A DNA stretch of 64,000 nucleotides, taken from positions 9,260,771 to 9,324,770 of the forward strand of contig JAQFVV010000018.1 in assembly GCA_028023455.1 (NCBI GenBank), read 5' to 3'. Position numbers and translations under genes: made by a program. This DNA is from Epiperipatus broadwayi (lineage: Eukaryota > Onychophora > Udeonychophora > Euonychophora > Peripatidae). Position 1 is the first letter of the stretch. Each line of letters begins with the position of its first letter. This document shows positions 46,806 to 58,888 of this stretch, in pieces. The notes beneath the pieces were generated by a model. That model did no database searches. It was not told the DNA's origin and was given only the letters and a program-made list of their open reading frames with translations.

Positions 46806-49800
46806 TGTTGATTATTGATTTCTTGCTAATGATTTTTGACTGTTCTGTATTGATTGCAGATTAGTTTTGATTTAATTATTCTTCTGTATAGCTGGAGATA
46901 CACATTATGTTTTTTTTCCTGCTCACTCTGCTCTTATTCTTATTTACTGAATATTCATTTATTCTGTATTCCTTTTATATTTAATTTGATTAGTTATTTT
47001 ATAGAGTTACTAAGGAGTTTGCCATCTCCCTATATTACTGCCATATTGATCCCTATCTTCGTTACCATTACAGTATTTTTTTTTCTAGTATGTGTATTGT
47101 TCTCTGACTAGGAGCAAAAGAACTAAATACACAGTAGAATATTATTCATAAAATAAAAACATTTGATATCATTATTAATAGATAATCTATTTCATCTACA
47201 TTATGGCAGAAAACTAAATTTGCCATCAACCTAAAAAACAATCAACTTTAACCAATTTGTTTCAGAGAAAACTACTCTTTAATTATTAAATTTTAATGTA
47301 TTTTCCTAGAATCATAATTATTATAAGAAATATTACTAGACACTCATTTCTAATGTACTTAAATGTTATTTCTTTAAAGCCTTCAAAAGAATCTGTATAG
47401 AAAATTATATCATATATAACTCTCCCTTTCTGAATTAATATGCATAGAAACCATACAAAAGAGAAGATAGCAATCAGTAAACACAATATTTTCTTTTCCA
47501 GTAAAACATTAAGAATATAAACTTTGATTTAGAAATCCTTTCCAGCTCAACAAATCAAATACATGCATGTCTTCATATTGTACCAGTCAAAATTGTGAGT
47601 TCATTCAACAAGACCTAGAATGCAAGCAAATTATAGTAATCTAACATGTGCGAGATACACGGGTCTGGAACAATGTGAACAACACTTTTGAGGATACTAG
47701 TAAGCTTTCATTTACTCCAGACCCGGCAATGAGAAAGACTTGGGAATCGATAACATTCAAATAATTAGCTAATAAGTACTACAAAATATAATTAAATAAC
47801 GGTACAGACTATTGCTTAATATATTAATAATCAGATCCATAATGTTGTTCAAGGCAATATTAAACAAATGGAGTTTAATTAATAATACTAAATAAAATCT
47901 TTCATTCACTTAAAGAACAATTTAACTTAATCAAATAGTTAATACTAGAGATTCAGGCAATGAATGACAATTACAAGAATACAGGGAAATGATATAATAT
48001 AAATTTATTAAATGACTAAATACAATAATAAACAAAATAGGTGTGTAGAATGTCTATACAATGATAGTTGCAAATTTGATCATGGTTTAATTTGCAATCA
48101 TGCACTTCTATGGATTAATTCAATAAATCATTGAATTTACATAACTAAATAAAATATTTGTGTTATTACATAAAATTGGTTAATGCAATTACTACATATA
48201 TAAAACAAAAGGGTTGGTGCAGTTAATCATATATGGTGGTTGGTACAGTTAATATGCCAAGGATCGAATAAATTAATTAGATAATCAATAATACATTGTA
48301 GCTTAACCCTCATTTAAATTATTGCAGATTCACACTAATGGGTTTCATTACATCATTATGTATATAAGTAAGAGTTTATGATGTTTGATTTGAAAAGTGT
48401 GTGAAAAATTTGGGAGATCACTCAGATGTGTGGGAGTAAAATAACAGCTTAAAAAAGCTGTAATTCATAATCTGACCTAAAGAATTAAATCAAATGGATG
48501 ATGAACAACATGTGATTACGATTGACAGAGAGCATTGCAGGTTTATAAATAACTCAATAATAATAATAATAATAAAGGCAGCATCATGTATAGGAAGGTG
48601 GTCACTTAAGACGATCTTGAGTGGCTTTGTCATACTTGTATGAAAGGAGTATGCCTACATGATGGCCAAGATCATATCTCTGAAGAATAGTAGCACAAGT
48701 TGCGTGTTGGGATGGTTTATCCATATGTTTCCCTTACACTTATTCATTAGATGTACCTGAAGAAGATCCCTAGTAGAAAACACATCTACTTTGAGAGGGA
48801 TAATGAAGAATGGGATTGGTCATTCCGAAGATCCCAAAATACATGGCAAAGCAAGAAAATTATAAATAACGATTGCAACGATATCTTTATAATGCCCAAA
48901 AAATATAAATAGTTCATGTCACTAACAACCATGATTAATAAATGAACCCCTGATTATTATAGGATGCTCTCCTGCATAATGAACTACTTAAACATAAACC
49001 ATCCTGGGCACTTAACCAATGGTTAATAAAATGCACAAAAGGGGTCAGAGTTTAAGACTAAAAGGGAATAAATTGCTTTCTCCCACATCACACATATGCA
49101 CTTGATCGATTACAGATTAAATTCACTTCTGGTGAGATTTAATTAGATAAATTAGTAAAACAATTTTAATGATTAGATAAGGGTTAATTTTCAGTTAGAG
49201 AGAACAATTAAACATAAACATTAAGACTTTTCGATAATTTAAAGAGTAAAATTATTATAAAATAATTTGTATAAAACCGAGCGACTTTATAATAACTAAC
49301 TTTAAAGAAAATTTACATCTCCATAATTTAATAGGAGAAAACTATTGGCAGTGGGTTTAAATTCACTTGCTGGATTGTATACCTTCTCAGCATATCAAAA
49401 TAAACTAGAATAACAAATTAAGAGAAAATAAAATTCTAAATTACCACACTCAAAACATAAAAGCTTATACAGCATTAGAATAAATTGTATAGACATTACT
49501 AACATGTATATAAGAGCTTTAAGAACTAAATAAAAGAAAGAAAGGCTTACAATATAGTTTAGAATTAGAATAATTAATTAATTAAGAGTTCATTAGCTGA
49601 TGGCAATGAAGATGTTACCTTGGGCTTGAGAACACAATGTACGTAATAGGTGTATCATGATCGTAAGTTGATTTGGGTTGGAAACAGGCATTGGTAGAGA
49701 TTCAAGATTCACTTTCAGGCGAGAATATCACTAAACAGTCTACATATTCAGTCTAGATGTTCCACACTTCAACATAGTGAGTTAGATGAGCTTCCCAGAA

Positions 49801-51487
49801 GTATGGGGAAGCAAACGATCTCCTTTACCCCGACATTAGTTACTTCACAATGCAAACTTGCGTGAACTATACTAACTCTCTGATATCGAAATAGAACAAG
49901 AATAATAATGATAGCCAAAATTTAGCTAATTATACACAAGCAAATATTTAAAGAATGCTGGCCATTATTTCAAACTCATACACTTGGTTGAGATTCAAAG
50001 TTGATCTCCATTTCCATATATGGTAATGAAAAAGACCTAACAATGGCCAAATAAAATTTAATTAAAGAATCTATGGTATTTATAACATTCCATCCATTTT
50101 TTAGAATTGCACAATGGCCTGCAAAATTTTAAGATCAACTGATTACATTGTTTGACTCCCTAAATATCAATTTTTTATGCAAATCATTTGTAATAACGAT
50201 ACATTTTTTTTAAAATGACACAATGGCCGTAAAATTTTAAGATAAACTGATTACATTGTTTGACTCTTTAAAATGTCAATTTACTTTTATACAAATTATC
50301 AGTAATAAAATTACAAAATATTATAAACATGACAAACTATTATACATTGATTAGTCTTATATATAAATAACTAGTAAAGTTATTGAAATACAAAATATTA
50401 TAAAATTACACAAATTAAACTATTTGTGTATCCATACATCTCTATATATATACTACTGCATATTGCCATTATATATAATTTGGGTTCAAACCTATTCTGG
50501 TGTTTATAGACCTTATAATGTTATTTTATTAAAAATGAATATATATAGACATTACATGCTCAATAATATTCAGTTTCAGCTAAATGTGACAATGCTATAA
50601 AATTTTCTTCACTAAATAATATTAGTCTATGAAATATATATATATATTTAAAATATCTAACTGGCGTGGAAACTTTCAATAAATATAAATTTGTAGGAAC
50701 ACATTTTTTCATACTTTAAAAGAAACTAAATTGCCTGTCATGTAAAATTCATGCTTTAAAAGCATGAATAATTTATTGTGATATCTAACAAGCCCATTAT
50801 TCTGCTTGGATGAGACATAACATGTTAATTTTCAAAATAATTTCATACTTATCTTAATAAACTAAAAAATTTTAATTATGTCAAAATACATTGATTTTTA
50901 AAATTCATTCATTTTCAAATTATATATGTGCATATATAAGCATGCACAAACATTCAGATACAATAAGGAATTATTTTTCAGATTGAAGGTGTTTCCAGAA
51001 TTTGAGAAACTTCAAAATGTTAAATTTCCTACGAATAAATACATATTAATTTTCATCAATGAAGAACAAATTATCTATTAATAAAATCATTTGACCACTT
51101 TTCAAGTAAAAAATGTGCTTACATATTCTAAAATAGAGTATCATATGATTCTCCTATTTTACAATTAACATCCACATTAGTAAAATGATATATAATAGAT
51201 TATAACTACTAATGCACATGATTTTAGCTTTTCATGGAATTTTATTTATTAAGAAGTTTCTATATCTTAGGTTGTATGAAAGTTCAAGAATTTATACAAA
51301 CCATCACTCAGATTCAAAATTTTCTATTCCAAAGTAGAATTATAACTAAGTGACAATGTAAATTAAAGCATCTACATTTTGTACTTGTAATTATATGTTG
51401 GATTAATTCTATCATTTATTTAAAATGTTGAATCTTTTTAGAAAAATTCTAATGATTTATATATTCTAAATATATTCCATTATTAGT
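46806..51487. other. Unidentified DNA, partly of higher complexity (47640-50050)
   Basis: Between about 47640 and 50050 the sequence is less homopolymeric than its surroundings but has no coding frame longer than chance. A 10-bp perfect inverted repeat, CGGGTCTGGA (47660-47669) and TCCAGACCCG (47716-47725), could form a GC-rich hairpin. An ATA run lies near 48555-48577. From 50100 to 50290 two diverged direct copies of a segment (AATGGCCTGCAAAATTTTAA and AATGGCCGTAAAATTTTAAG, each followed by GATCAACTGATTACATTG-type words) occur with a period of about 115 bp. No element ends were recognised. Confidence 0.4.
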
Positions 51488-51633
51488 AATAACACACAAA
51501 TTACTATCTCCCATGCTTGCTCATAACTGTTGTTAAAATAGGCAAAACTCTCTCCATACAGTAGTGCCTCTCAAAGACAGAGTAATCAATGAATGCCAGA
51601 AGGCTTGTGAATAAAATCCCTATTTAGTGCCTA

Positions 51634-51700
51634 CTCAGTCAATATCCCCAAATTAGTTTCTGGCTTGTGGCCTTCATCAGTGAGGAGCCTTGGATCTGAG
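51634..51700 (-). ncRNA. Hammerhead ribozyme (type I), minus-oriented copy
   Basis: On the minus strand: TCCTCA stem I strand, CTGATGA core, stem II AGGCCACAAGCCA, GAAAC, TAATT (stem III pair weakened by a G-to-A change) and TGGGGA returning stem I. The outer stem I pairing is weakened by a CC-to-GT change. Confidence 0.75.
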
Positions 51701-52259
51701 AGTACTGCACCTAGATCTTAGGATCTAATGTAATCCTCCAGCAGCTACCTTTTATCTCTACATAACTACAAAACTATGAGAATAAAATTGAAAACACAAA
51801 TATTTTCAATCTAAGCTCAATAGCTTATATAGTCATCTGGGTCTGAACTCAGTTCAGCACCCATACATTTCAGTGTCTTTGGTTCTTTTACAACCATGGC
51901 CACCACATTCCTATTAGGCAGGATTGGTATTAAAGCTTTGAACATCACATGATCACTATCTCCCATGCTTGCTCATAACTGTTGTTAAAATAGGCAAAAC
52001 TCTCTCCACAAGCCTTCTGGCATCCATTGATTACTCTGTCTTGCTTTGATTGGCACTAATAGGAAGGTGGTGGCTATGGTTATAAAAGAACCAAAGACAC
52101 CAAAATCTATGGGTGCTGAACTGAGTTCAGACCCATATGACTATATAAGCTATTGAGCTTAGATTGAAAATATTTGTGTTTTCAATTTTATTCTCATAGT
52201 TTTGTAGTAATGTAGAGATAAAAGGTGGTTGCTAGATCCTAAGATCTAGGTGCAGTGCT

Positions 52260-52326
52260 CTCAGATCCAAGGCTCCTCACTGACGAAGGCCACAAGCCAG
52301 AAACTAGTTTGGGAATATTGGATGAG
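52260..52326 (+). ncRNA. Hammerhead ribozyme (type I), first plus copy
   Basis: Core CTGACGA (52280-52286; position 7 is variable in hammerheads) and GAAA (52300-52303). Stem II GGC/GCC closed by CACAA. Stem III is A-U and C-G only, with loop TA. Predicted cleavage after T at 52309 (GTT triplet). Stem I: TCCTCA with TGGGAA (one weakened pair), internal loop, then ATCCAA with TTGGAT. Confidence 0.82.
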
Positions 52327-52701
52327 TAGGCACTAGATAGGGATTTTATGCACAAGTCTTCTGGCATCAATTGATTACTCTGTCTTGCTTTGAGTGGGAC
52401 TAGAGCTTTGCCTATTTTAACAACAGTTATGAGCAAGCATGGGAGATAATGATCATGTGATGTCTAAAGGTTTAATACCAATCTTGCCTAATAGAAGGTG
52501 GTGGCTATGGTTATAAAAGAACCAAAGACACCAAAATGTATGGGTGCTGAACTGAGTTCAGACCCATATGACTATATAAGCTATTGAGCTTAGATTGAAA
52601 ATATTTGTTTTCAATTTTATTCTCATAGTTTTGTAGTTATGTAGAGATAAAAGGTGGCTGGTGGAGGGTTGCATTAGATCCTAAGATCTAGGTGCAGTGC
52701 T

Positions 52702-52768
52702 CTCAGATCCAAGGCTCCTCACTGATGAAGGCTACATGCCAGAAACTAGTTTGGGGATATTGGATGAG
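52702..52768 (+). ncRNA. Hammerhead ribozyme (type I), best-preserved copy
   Basis: Core CTGATGA at 52722-52728 and GAAA at 52742-52745. Stem II GGC (52730-52732) with GCC (52738-52740). Stem III is two pairs capped by TA. Cleavage is predicted after T at 52751 (GTT). Stem I pairs TCCTCA (52716-52721) with TGGGGA (52752-52757), then after an internal loop ATCCAA (52707-52712) with TTGGAT (52760-52765), then CTC with GAG. The A-A opposition at the base of stem II departs from the usual G-C pair and may lower activity. Very short stem III is typical of Penelope- and retrozyme-type hammerheads, which usually act as dimers. Confidence 0.85.
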
Positions 52769-52926
52769 TAGGCACTAGATAGGGATTTTATGCAAAAGCC
52801 TTCTGGCATCCATTGATTACTCTGTCTTGCTTTGAGTGGCACTACTGTATGGAGTTTTGCCTATTTTAATAACACACAGGTTAGTACAAAACATATTTTG
52901 AATGATATTACTCTCTCTTTTTAAGC

Positions 52927-53060
52927 TGTTGTTGACCTGATCAGTAGTAGTAATAACATAGGAATCAAACTGGTAATCTTTATATATCCATGAATGCAGA
53001 ATTTAAAATGATATTGTAATCAAAAATGGGCTGGAACTGTCACTGGTCAGGCCAGCAACA
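52927..53060. mobile_element. MITE-like element with 19-bp terminal inverted repeats
   Basis: TGTTGTTGACCTGATCAGT (52927-52945) mirrors ACTGGTCAGGCCAGCAACA (53042-53060) at 16 of 19 positions. The interior has no frame. On the minus strand a GTTTGATTCC word like a B box occurs near 52970, so a snap-back SINE is an alternative. Confidence 0.6.
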
Positions 53061-55439
53061 ATAAAAAAAGAGAATAATAATACTCAAAATGTATTCTGTA
53101 CTAGCCAGTGTATATATATTTGGAAAAGTACAAAAAAAGTTAAAATTTTTCTAAAAACATTCAACATACTAAATGATGGAAATAGTAATTACAAATTTTC
53201 AAAATATATATTTCATATATTTACTAATAACTGAATACAGCCAATTATAGAAGTTTTGATGGAAGTTATAACATATGTGCAAATGCAACTTAGTTTTCTC
53301 TTAAGCTTATGCCAGTGGCATCCTGTGAAATTTTTAAACAGGGATGCTTTATTATAGTATTGCCACCAAAAAATAAGCAAGGAAAGCAAACAGAGTATTT
53401 CTAATTTTGATACTACACAAGAATTTTATTTTTTCATATCAACCATTGTTAAAAGATCTAATGCATTTTCATTTTTACTAATTATCTGGAGTAGATTGAC
53501 CTATACTTTTTATTTCAATTTTTTCATGTAATGACAATTGAGAAAATATATGACAATTGGGAAAATATAATTTTATATATATATTCAGCACTAAAATAAT
53601 ATTTCTTTTATTATTTTGTTATATTTTTCTGTAATAAATATTTACGAATTTATAAATGTTAATTACAAGAAAATCAAAATATTTTATTGCTCATCCTAAA
53701 TGAAAACAATAAGAATTTATTCATTCTGAAGAGAAATCAGAATTAATAAACATACCACACTCAAGGCCTCCAATGGTACTAATTAGACGTTAATAAAAGC
53801 AAACAAATCTTGCAAAACTTGCCCTGATTCACGGAATATGATATTTCTGGGACTGCCTTTGAATAGAATCTCAATCACAGCTTAAAATAATTTTTTTGAA
53901 TTTAATTAGTTGTATTTGCATAATAATTATGCAAAATATTGAATTACTGTTATATTACTGATATTTTCAAGTACAAATTTAATAATTTTTTTCTGGGAGT
54001 GCTACAGCTTGGCCACTGCTACTGATTTATGCTATTGCAGAATGTCAATTATATAAATGGCAATCATACAATCTTCTACCATCCTGCACCTACCCCTATA
54101 AATTAAACTATCTAGTCAGAATAGTGCACTGCTATTTAATGCATTCCTTCCAATGACTTATGCTGGTAAAAAAAATCACCTATATTTTTAACAATTTTTG
54201 GAAATATTTATTTAAGACTGCATTTTAATTAATAAGTTTGAATCTAAATACAAACTTTCTGGATAAAATAAACTTTTTTTAAAAAAAAATATTCACAATC
54301 TTTATTATCAATGAAAAGAAAACCATCTTTGAATGATCATATAATAATTGAGATATTGTTATAATATACATATTATTTGTATTTCTACTACCAGAATTTA
54401 AATGTTAAAAATTGTTCATGTTTTTTCTTTCAATTTTACATAATAATTCAAAGTTATTGAGCAGTATTATAAAAAAGATATAAAGAGATTAAAATATTTT
54501 TTTTAATCTAAAAAAAATTAATGAGTGTATAATAATTTTCTAAATTTATTAGATGTAATTTTTATAAAAATTTTATAATTGAATAATAAGCCATTTTATT
54601 TTAACTAAGTATATTTGCATCCTTCTAATTTTATACTTGGATAAATTACATATATGTTAAGACTATACTGCTTTTTAAACATACTTTTAGAATATTTTAT
54701 AAGTTCTAATACATATAACGTTTCTATAAAACATTTTGGCTAATATAACAAAAATGTTCTAAATCGCTTACTTTTATAGAATAGTAACAATACTGATTGA
54801 TTACATATTGTTTCATTACAGAATTTATTATTGATGCTTGTCTGATCAATTAAATATTTTATAGGTTTTAGTATAAAGGGGGGGGGGGGTATTGATTCAT
54901 CATCAATTTTTGAAGATAAAAAAAAACTGAATGATTTCAAATGAAAAATTTACTTTGAAGTTATTTAATTATTTAAAGTTAAAAAAAGGAAGGGGGAAAA
55001 AGACCACACCTTAATTATTAAATGAGAATATAAAAATTAGAAATTTTCAAGTTGTTTTTTTTTTAAATACCAAACTTTTTTTAAAAAGTAGAAATTGAAA
55101 TCTATCTATATGATAACATTCTTGGAATGCAATTTTTAGGGGAAATGGAACAAAGAAATTAATATCAACACTCCCAAACTTCAGCATAAAGAGCATAATA
55201 AAATTTATGCATGAAAAAAAAATCTAATTACAAAATCATGAGGCATTTTATTCATTAAAACAGTAAATCGTAGACTCAGCAAATAATAATACCTCCTTCA
55301 TTTATGATGAAGTTTGAGAATATTTTGGAATTTTTAGCTCCAACTATAAACAGCAGGTATCCATTTACAATATTCTATACCTGGATTAGCTAAGGAAAAA
55401 GCCTGGAATAGATTAAAAAATTTTCAGCCTCATAATAAA
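53061..55439. other. AT-rich DNA, nothing recognised
   Basis: About 2.4 kb without a credible gene. A G12 run at 54878-54889 is the only outstanding simple-sequence feature. Confidence 0.6.
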
Positions 55440-55533
55440 GTAGTTAGTGTACCTAAACTATTACATTGCATAGTAATAAGTATATGATCTGAAGTTTGAT
55501 CCCAGGCTGATACCCTTTGGATTTTTTTTTTAA
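55440..55533 (+). mobile_element. tRNA-derived SINE-like relic
   Basis: GTAGTTAGTGTACCTAAAC (A-box-like), then GAAGTTTGATCCCAGGCTG (55491-55509), a good B-box match, and a run of T at 55522-55532 as possible pol III terminator. The cloverleaf is not preserved. Confidence 0.45.
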
Positions 55534-55922
55534 GTAATAAACAGACATGGTATTGTTTTGCTAAATAATTGGCCTCATAATCAACCCAACTAACCATTCA
55601 ATACAGATAAATAAATAGATATCTAGTTATTATTATCCAATAGTAAAATTAATAGATGAATGTTGATGTACTGATAGCAGGCTGATTGGAAATCAACTTT
55701 CAATCTGACATTTTTACTATATGACTTATTATTTTAAAAACATATATGTGCCAATTATAATAATTAAAAAACAAATATATAACGTGACAAATAATTTTAT
55801 AAGCTTGTAGTTAGATAGCTGGATTTAAAGACATTTTCATGTCCCGAAAAAATTTCAGAATTTCTACTTAAATATACGTATGAAACAAGTGCTGGGTTTT
55901 GAGTTGATATTTTGGGTCTAGT

Positions 55923-55999
55923 GTCCGAATATTCTAGCTCTCCACTGACGTGAGCCATAAGCTTGAAACCAGTTGGTCTGGAGATGAGAGTGTTCTGGA
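55923..55999 (+). ncRNA. Hammerhead ribozyme motif of a second family (GUC cleavage site)
   Basis: Core CTGACGT (55945-55951; the invariant A9 appears as T) and GAAA (55965-55968). Stem II GAGC with GCTT across CATAA. Stem III ACCA with TGGT (four pairs, loop GT), followed by C at 55978, so GUC is the cleavage triplet. Stem I: TCTCCA (55939-55944) with TGGAGA (55979-55984), then GAATA with TGTTC and TCC with GGA further out. The sequence differs from the family at 34.9 and 51.5 kb. No tandem copy or open frame accompanies it here. Confidence 0.72.
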
Positions 56000-58131
56000 T
56001 AGAGGTTTTAAATATTTTCTCATACCACATTTATTAATTAAGAGATTGTTTGAGCTATTGGTACGCTCTCTGTATGTGCCAATTAATATATACATATGTA
56101 TATATCAGTGATGTTCCTCTTTTCCTGAAATGTGAACTACTTGTCATCAACCTTTATTGATGTGCAAAATGCTTGACATCAAAAGACTCCTTGATTACAG
56201 CTTCAAGCCACCATATTGAATTTTTTAAAATATTGGTCTGAGACACAATTTTCACAATAACTTCAGTTTTAATTATGTTAGAGCAAAAACAATTCCATTG
56301 CTAGAAACTAGAAAAATTAAGGAAAACAATAAGCATAAAATAAATAGTGATAACTATGTAAAAAATAAGGAAAAAAAGAAATTTTCACATCCGAAATAAT
56401 TATTATTTTATTGTTTGTTCATAATTTGGAAATTAACATTAACTAAAATTCAAAATACATCTTCAGTGATAATTTCTTTCTATTCCTCACAAAATTATCT
56501 TTCTTAACATGTATAACATGTCTTACCTGAGATAATCCACAGCTTCACAATCTCCAAAAGAAGTCGGATATGACTTCTTCATTTTTATCTTGTACCCCAA
56601 ATGTTCTAAATGTCAAAGGCGTCTATAAAGAAAAAGATTCATCCTAATAAAAGATACAAAAGAAATCATCATAGCAATTGGCTTCTTGTCTATCTAAAAC
56701 TAGAAATTGTAGGCTACTGTCTGTATCACTGATAAAATAAGTTTCATCTCTTCATTTTACATTTTTTTGTGTACATAAGTGATGTTTATATTCTTTAGGC
56801 ACACCAGTGATGCTATCTTGTTATATTTATTGTCCTACAAATATATAATTTATTAGCATATAGCTTATTTGCTAGCTATAGACTGGAAAATAATGTGATG
56901 CAAAAGATGGCAAAACTACTAACTCCATAGAATGAGTATCAAGGCATAGGCAAGAATCAGAATTTGATTCTTTGTCTGCATATAATTCCATGTGGTATAT
57001 GCCTAACCATTGTGGCTACCACTATACACACACTATTTGAAATCTCTATTGGTTTTAAGTGTTTACATTTTCACATGGTACTATGCCCAGTAAATTTTAT
57101 GATTGCTTTATTAACTGCAATGTGCAACCTTTCTGTACATTTGATTAACAGTTTTAAAATTTCTATTGCACTGCTCCAAATATGTGAATCATTACTTGTT
57201 ATACAAACATGATGCAAGAGCAAACCCAAACACATTTAATACAAATATAAACATAATAATAAATTATTAAACCTTTTGAGAATTATTATGTCTATAAAAT
57301 AAGGTTGCCTCAAACTTGGATAAGATACACAAAATTACATTGTACATAAATCATTTTTGTTATATTTGAATACAAATTTATATACCGTGTTAATAAAAGC
57401 ATAAATGATTTAATAGTATATAATTTATATACTACACACACACCAATACAAACACAAATTAATAAATTATACCATTTATCAAATAATTAAAAAAATTTAA
57501 TAAAATAAAAAATTAAAACTGTATACTTAACAATATTCTGCGCTTATGTTTACATCCCACTGTAGGCCTTGACTGCGAATATCAGCATATTTTTAATCCA
57601 CTTGACTTCTATAATGAGGCCGATAAAAATTTCCTGCCTTTATCACCCTCATGTAAATTAAAAAATTGACCAAAATAGAAAAAAATTAAATGCGCCTATT
57701 AACAAAAAAAAATAATAATAAATTCAAATTTTATACAATTTCAAATTGTGATACATCATTTTAAAGATGGAATTAAACAGCAATGAATGCTGGGATTTTT
57801 ATTGACATCATGCTTATAGTTTTCATGAAATTTAAAAAAGAAGACAAAATTTCAACCAATCAGCTGCTGTTAGCTCACATCACACTACAAAGATTAAACC
57901 CATTAATCTTCTATCCAATCACATGACTACCTCAAAAATTATTCTTTTTAGAAGAAAGATTCTATTTTTAAAAAAATCATTATATTTATATACCAAATAG
58001 AAAATCAACTTTCCATATAACAATTTCTTCAGAAATAAAGATCTTAATTCCTTTTTTATAACTATACCTGATATAAATTAAATATTTATAATATTATAGT
58101 TGATAAAATGTCTTAAATTTTAGCACATGAT
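56000..58131. other. AT-rich DNA; two CCAAT words, no gene recognised
   Basis: AACCAATCAGCTG (near 57853) and TCCAATCACATGAC (near 57915) are CCAAT-box-like words 60 bp apart in a slightly less AT-rich stretch (57540-57930). Without a transcript they are only suggestive. An 82-residue frame at 56964-57212 has no recognisable domain. Confidence 0.4.
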
Positions 58132-58490
58132 CATTTCATGTATAAAAAGTTTATTATAAGATATATAAAATATCTATATATACAACAAAAAACATGAAAA
58201 TAAAAAATTTTCAATAAAAAAGCTTTTTTCGATACATATAATTTGTATCCTTTTCAATATGTCTACTCACGATTACCGTAAAACATACATATAGCGACAT
58301 CTATTTATAATACAACCAACAAAAAACAATTATTATCATCAATTATTTCATGAATACATACAATACAATACAAAAAATAAAAAATATAAAATATATAAAA
58401 TATATTCCTTCATTAATTATAGTATATTCATATATACTCAAAAACACACAAAAAAAAAACACACAAAACATTAAAATATTAACATCCTTC

Positions 58491-58886
58491 TTATTTATCT
58501 ATCCAATCATCTAATTTTAGCCAATTATTAATCAAATTAATTGAACCCTTATAAATGTTCATACAATTATTACTATTATTTTTAATATAACTAGTTTCAT
58601 ATACTTTTCGCCTATTAACATTTTTCAAGTAATTTAATGCTAGTATATTTTTAGTACAATCTATTTTATGACCATATTCTAAATAATGTATAAACAAAGC
58701 AGATTTATCATCTCTCCTATTTATTGCAGCGTTATGTTCTTTAGCTCTTATTTCTAATTGTTTACTTGTATGTCCATAGTATACTCTTTTACAAATTCCA
58801 CATATAATTTTATAAACCATACCTTTCTTATATTTTAAATCATCTAATATTTTATAGTTACCTATTAATTTATATAAATTAAACAA
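58491..58886 (-). CDS. Penelope-like element C-terminal GIY-YIG endonuclease fragment
   Basis: A 131-residue open frame. GMVYKIICGICKRVYYGHT (residues 21-39) is the GIY-YIG signature, here as MVY and YYG with the Penelope-type CxxC between. RAKEHNAAINRR follows with the conserved Arg and the EH pair, then ALFIHYLEYGHKIDC, a block typical of the family. This nuclease nicks DNA to prime insertion. The RT that should precede it is missing, so the frame is a 5'-truncated remnant; the listed Met is only the first in frame. The domain itself has no stops, which implies a recent insertion. Confidence 0.85.
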   Translation of the reverse strand: MFNLYKLIGNYKILDDLKYKKGMVYKIICGICKRVYYGHTSKQLEIRAKEHNAAINRRDDKSALFIHYLEYGHKIDCTKNILALNYLKNVNRRKVYETSYIKNNSNNCMNIYKGSINLINNWLKLDDWIDK

Positions 58887-58888
58887 TT

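Larger units (their letters stand above)
51499..52867. mobile_element. Hammerhead-ribozyme retroelement (retrozyme-like), inverted plus tandem array
   Basis: A 1,369-bp insertion bounded by the 11-bp direct repeat AATAACACACA (51488-51498 and 52868-52878). The left 510 bp are minus-oriented and switch to plus orientation at about 52007. The plus part contains a shortened unit, then two units starting near GGTGGTGGCTATGG at 52066 and 52497 (period 431 bp). Each complete unit carries one type I hammerhead, and the two plus cleavage sites are 442 nt apart. There is no conserved open frame. Multimeric non-coding units with hammerheads, flanked by target duplications, are the architecture described for animal retrozymes and Penelope-like terminal repeats. 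Autonomous partner not proven. Confidence 0.82.

Noticed and set aside
48755-48800. Hammerhead-like CTGAAGA followed by GAAAAC
   Set aside because: The core word fits, but stem II does not form, GAAA is displaced and no stem I partner is visible.
56964-57212. An 82-residue hydrophobic frame as a gene
   Set aside because: No family resemblance on either strand and no signal that distinguishes it from chance.
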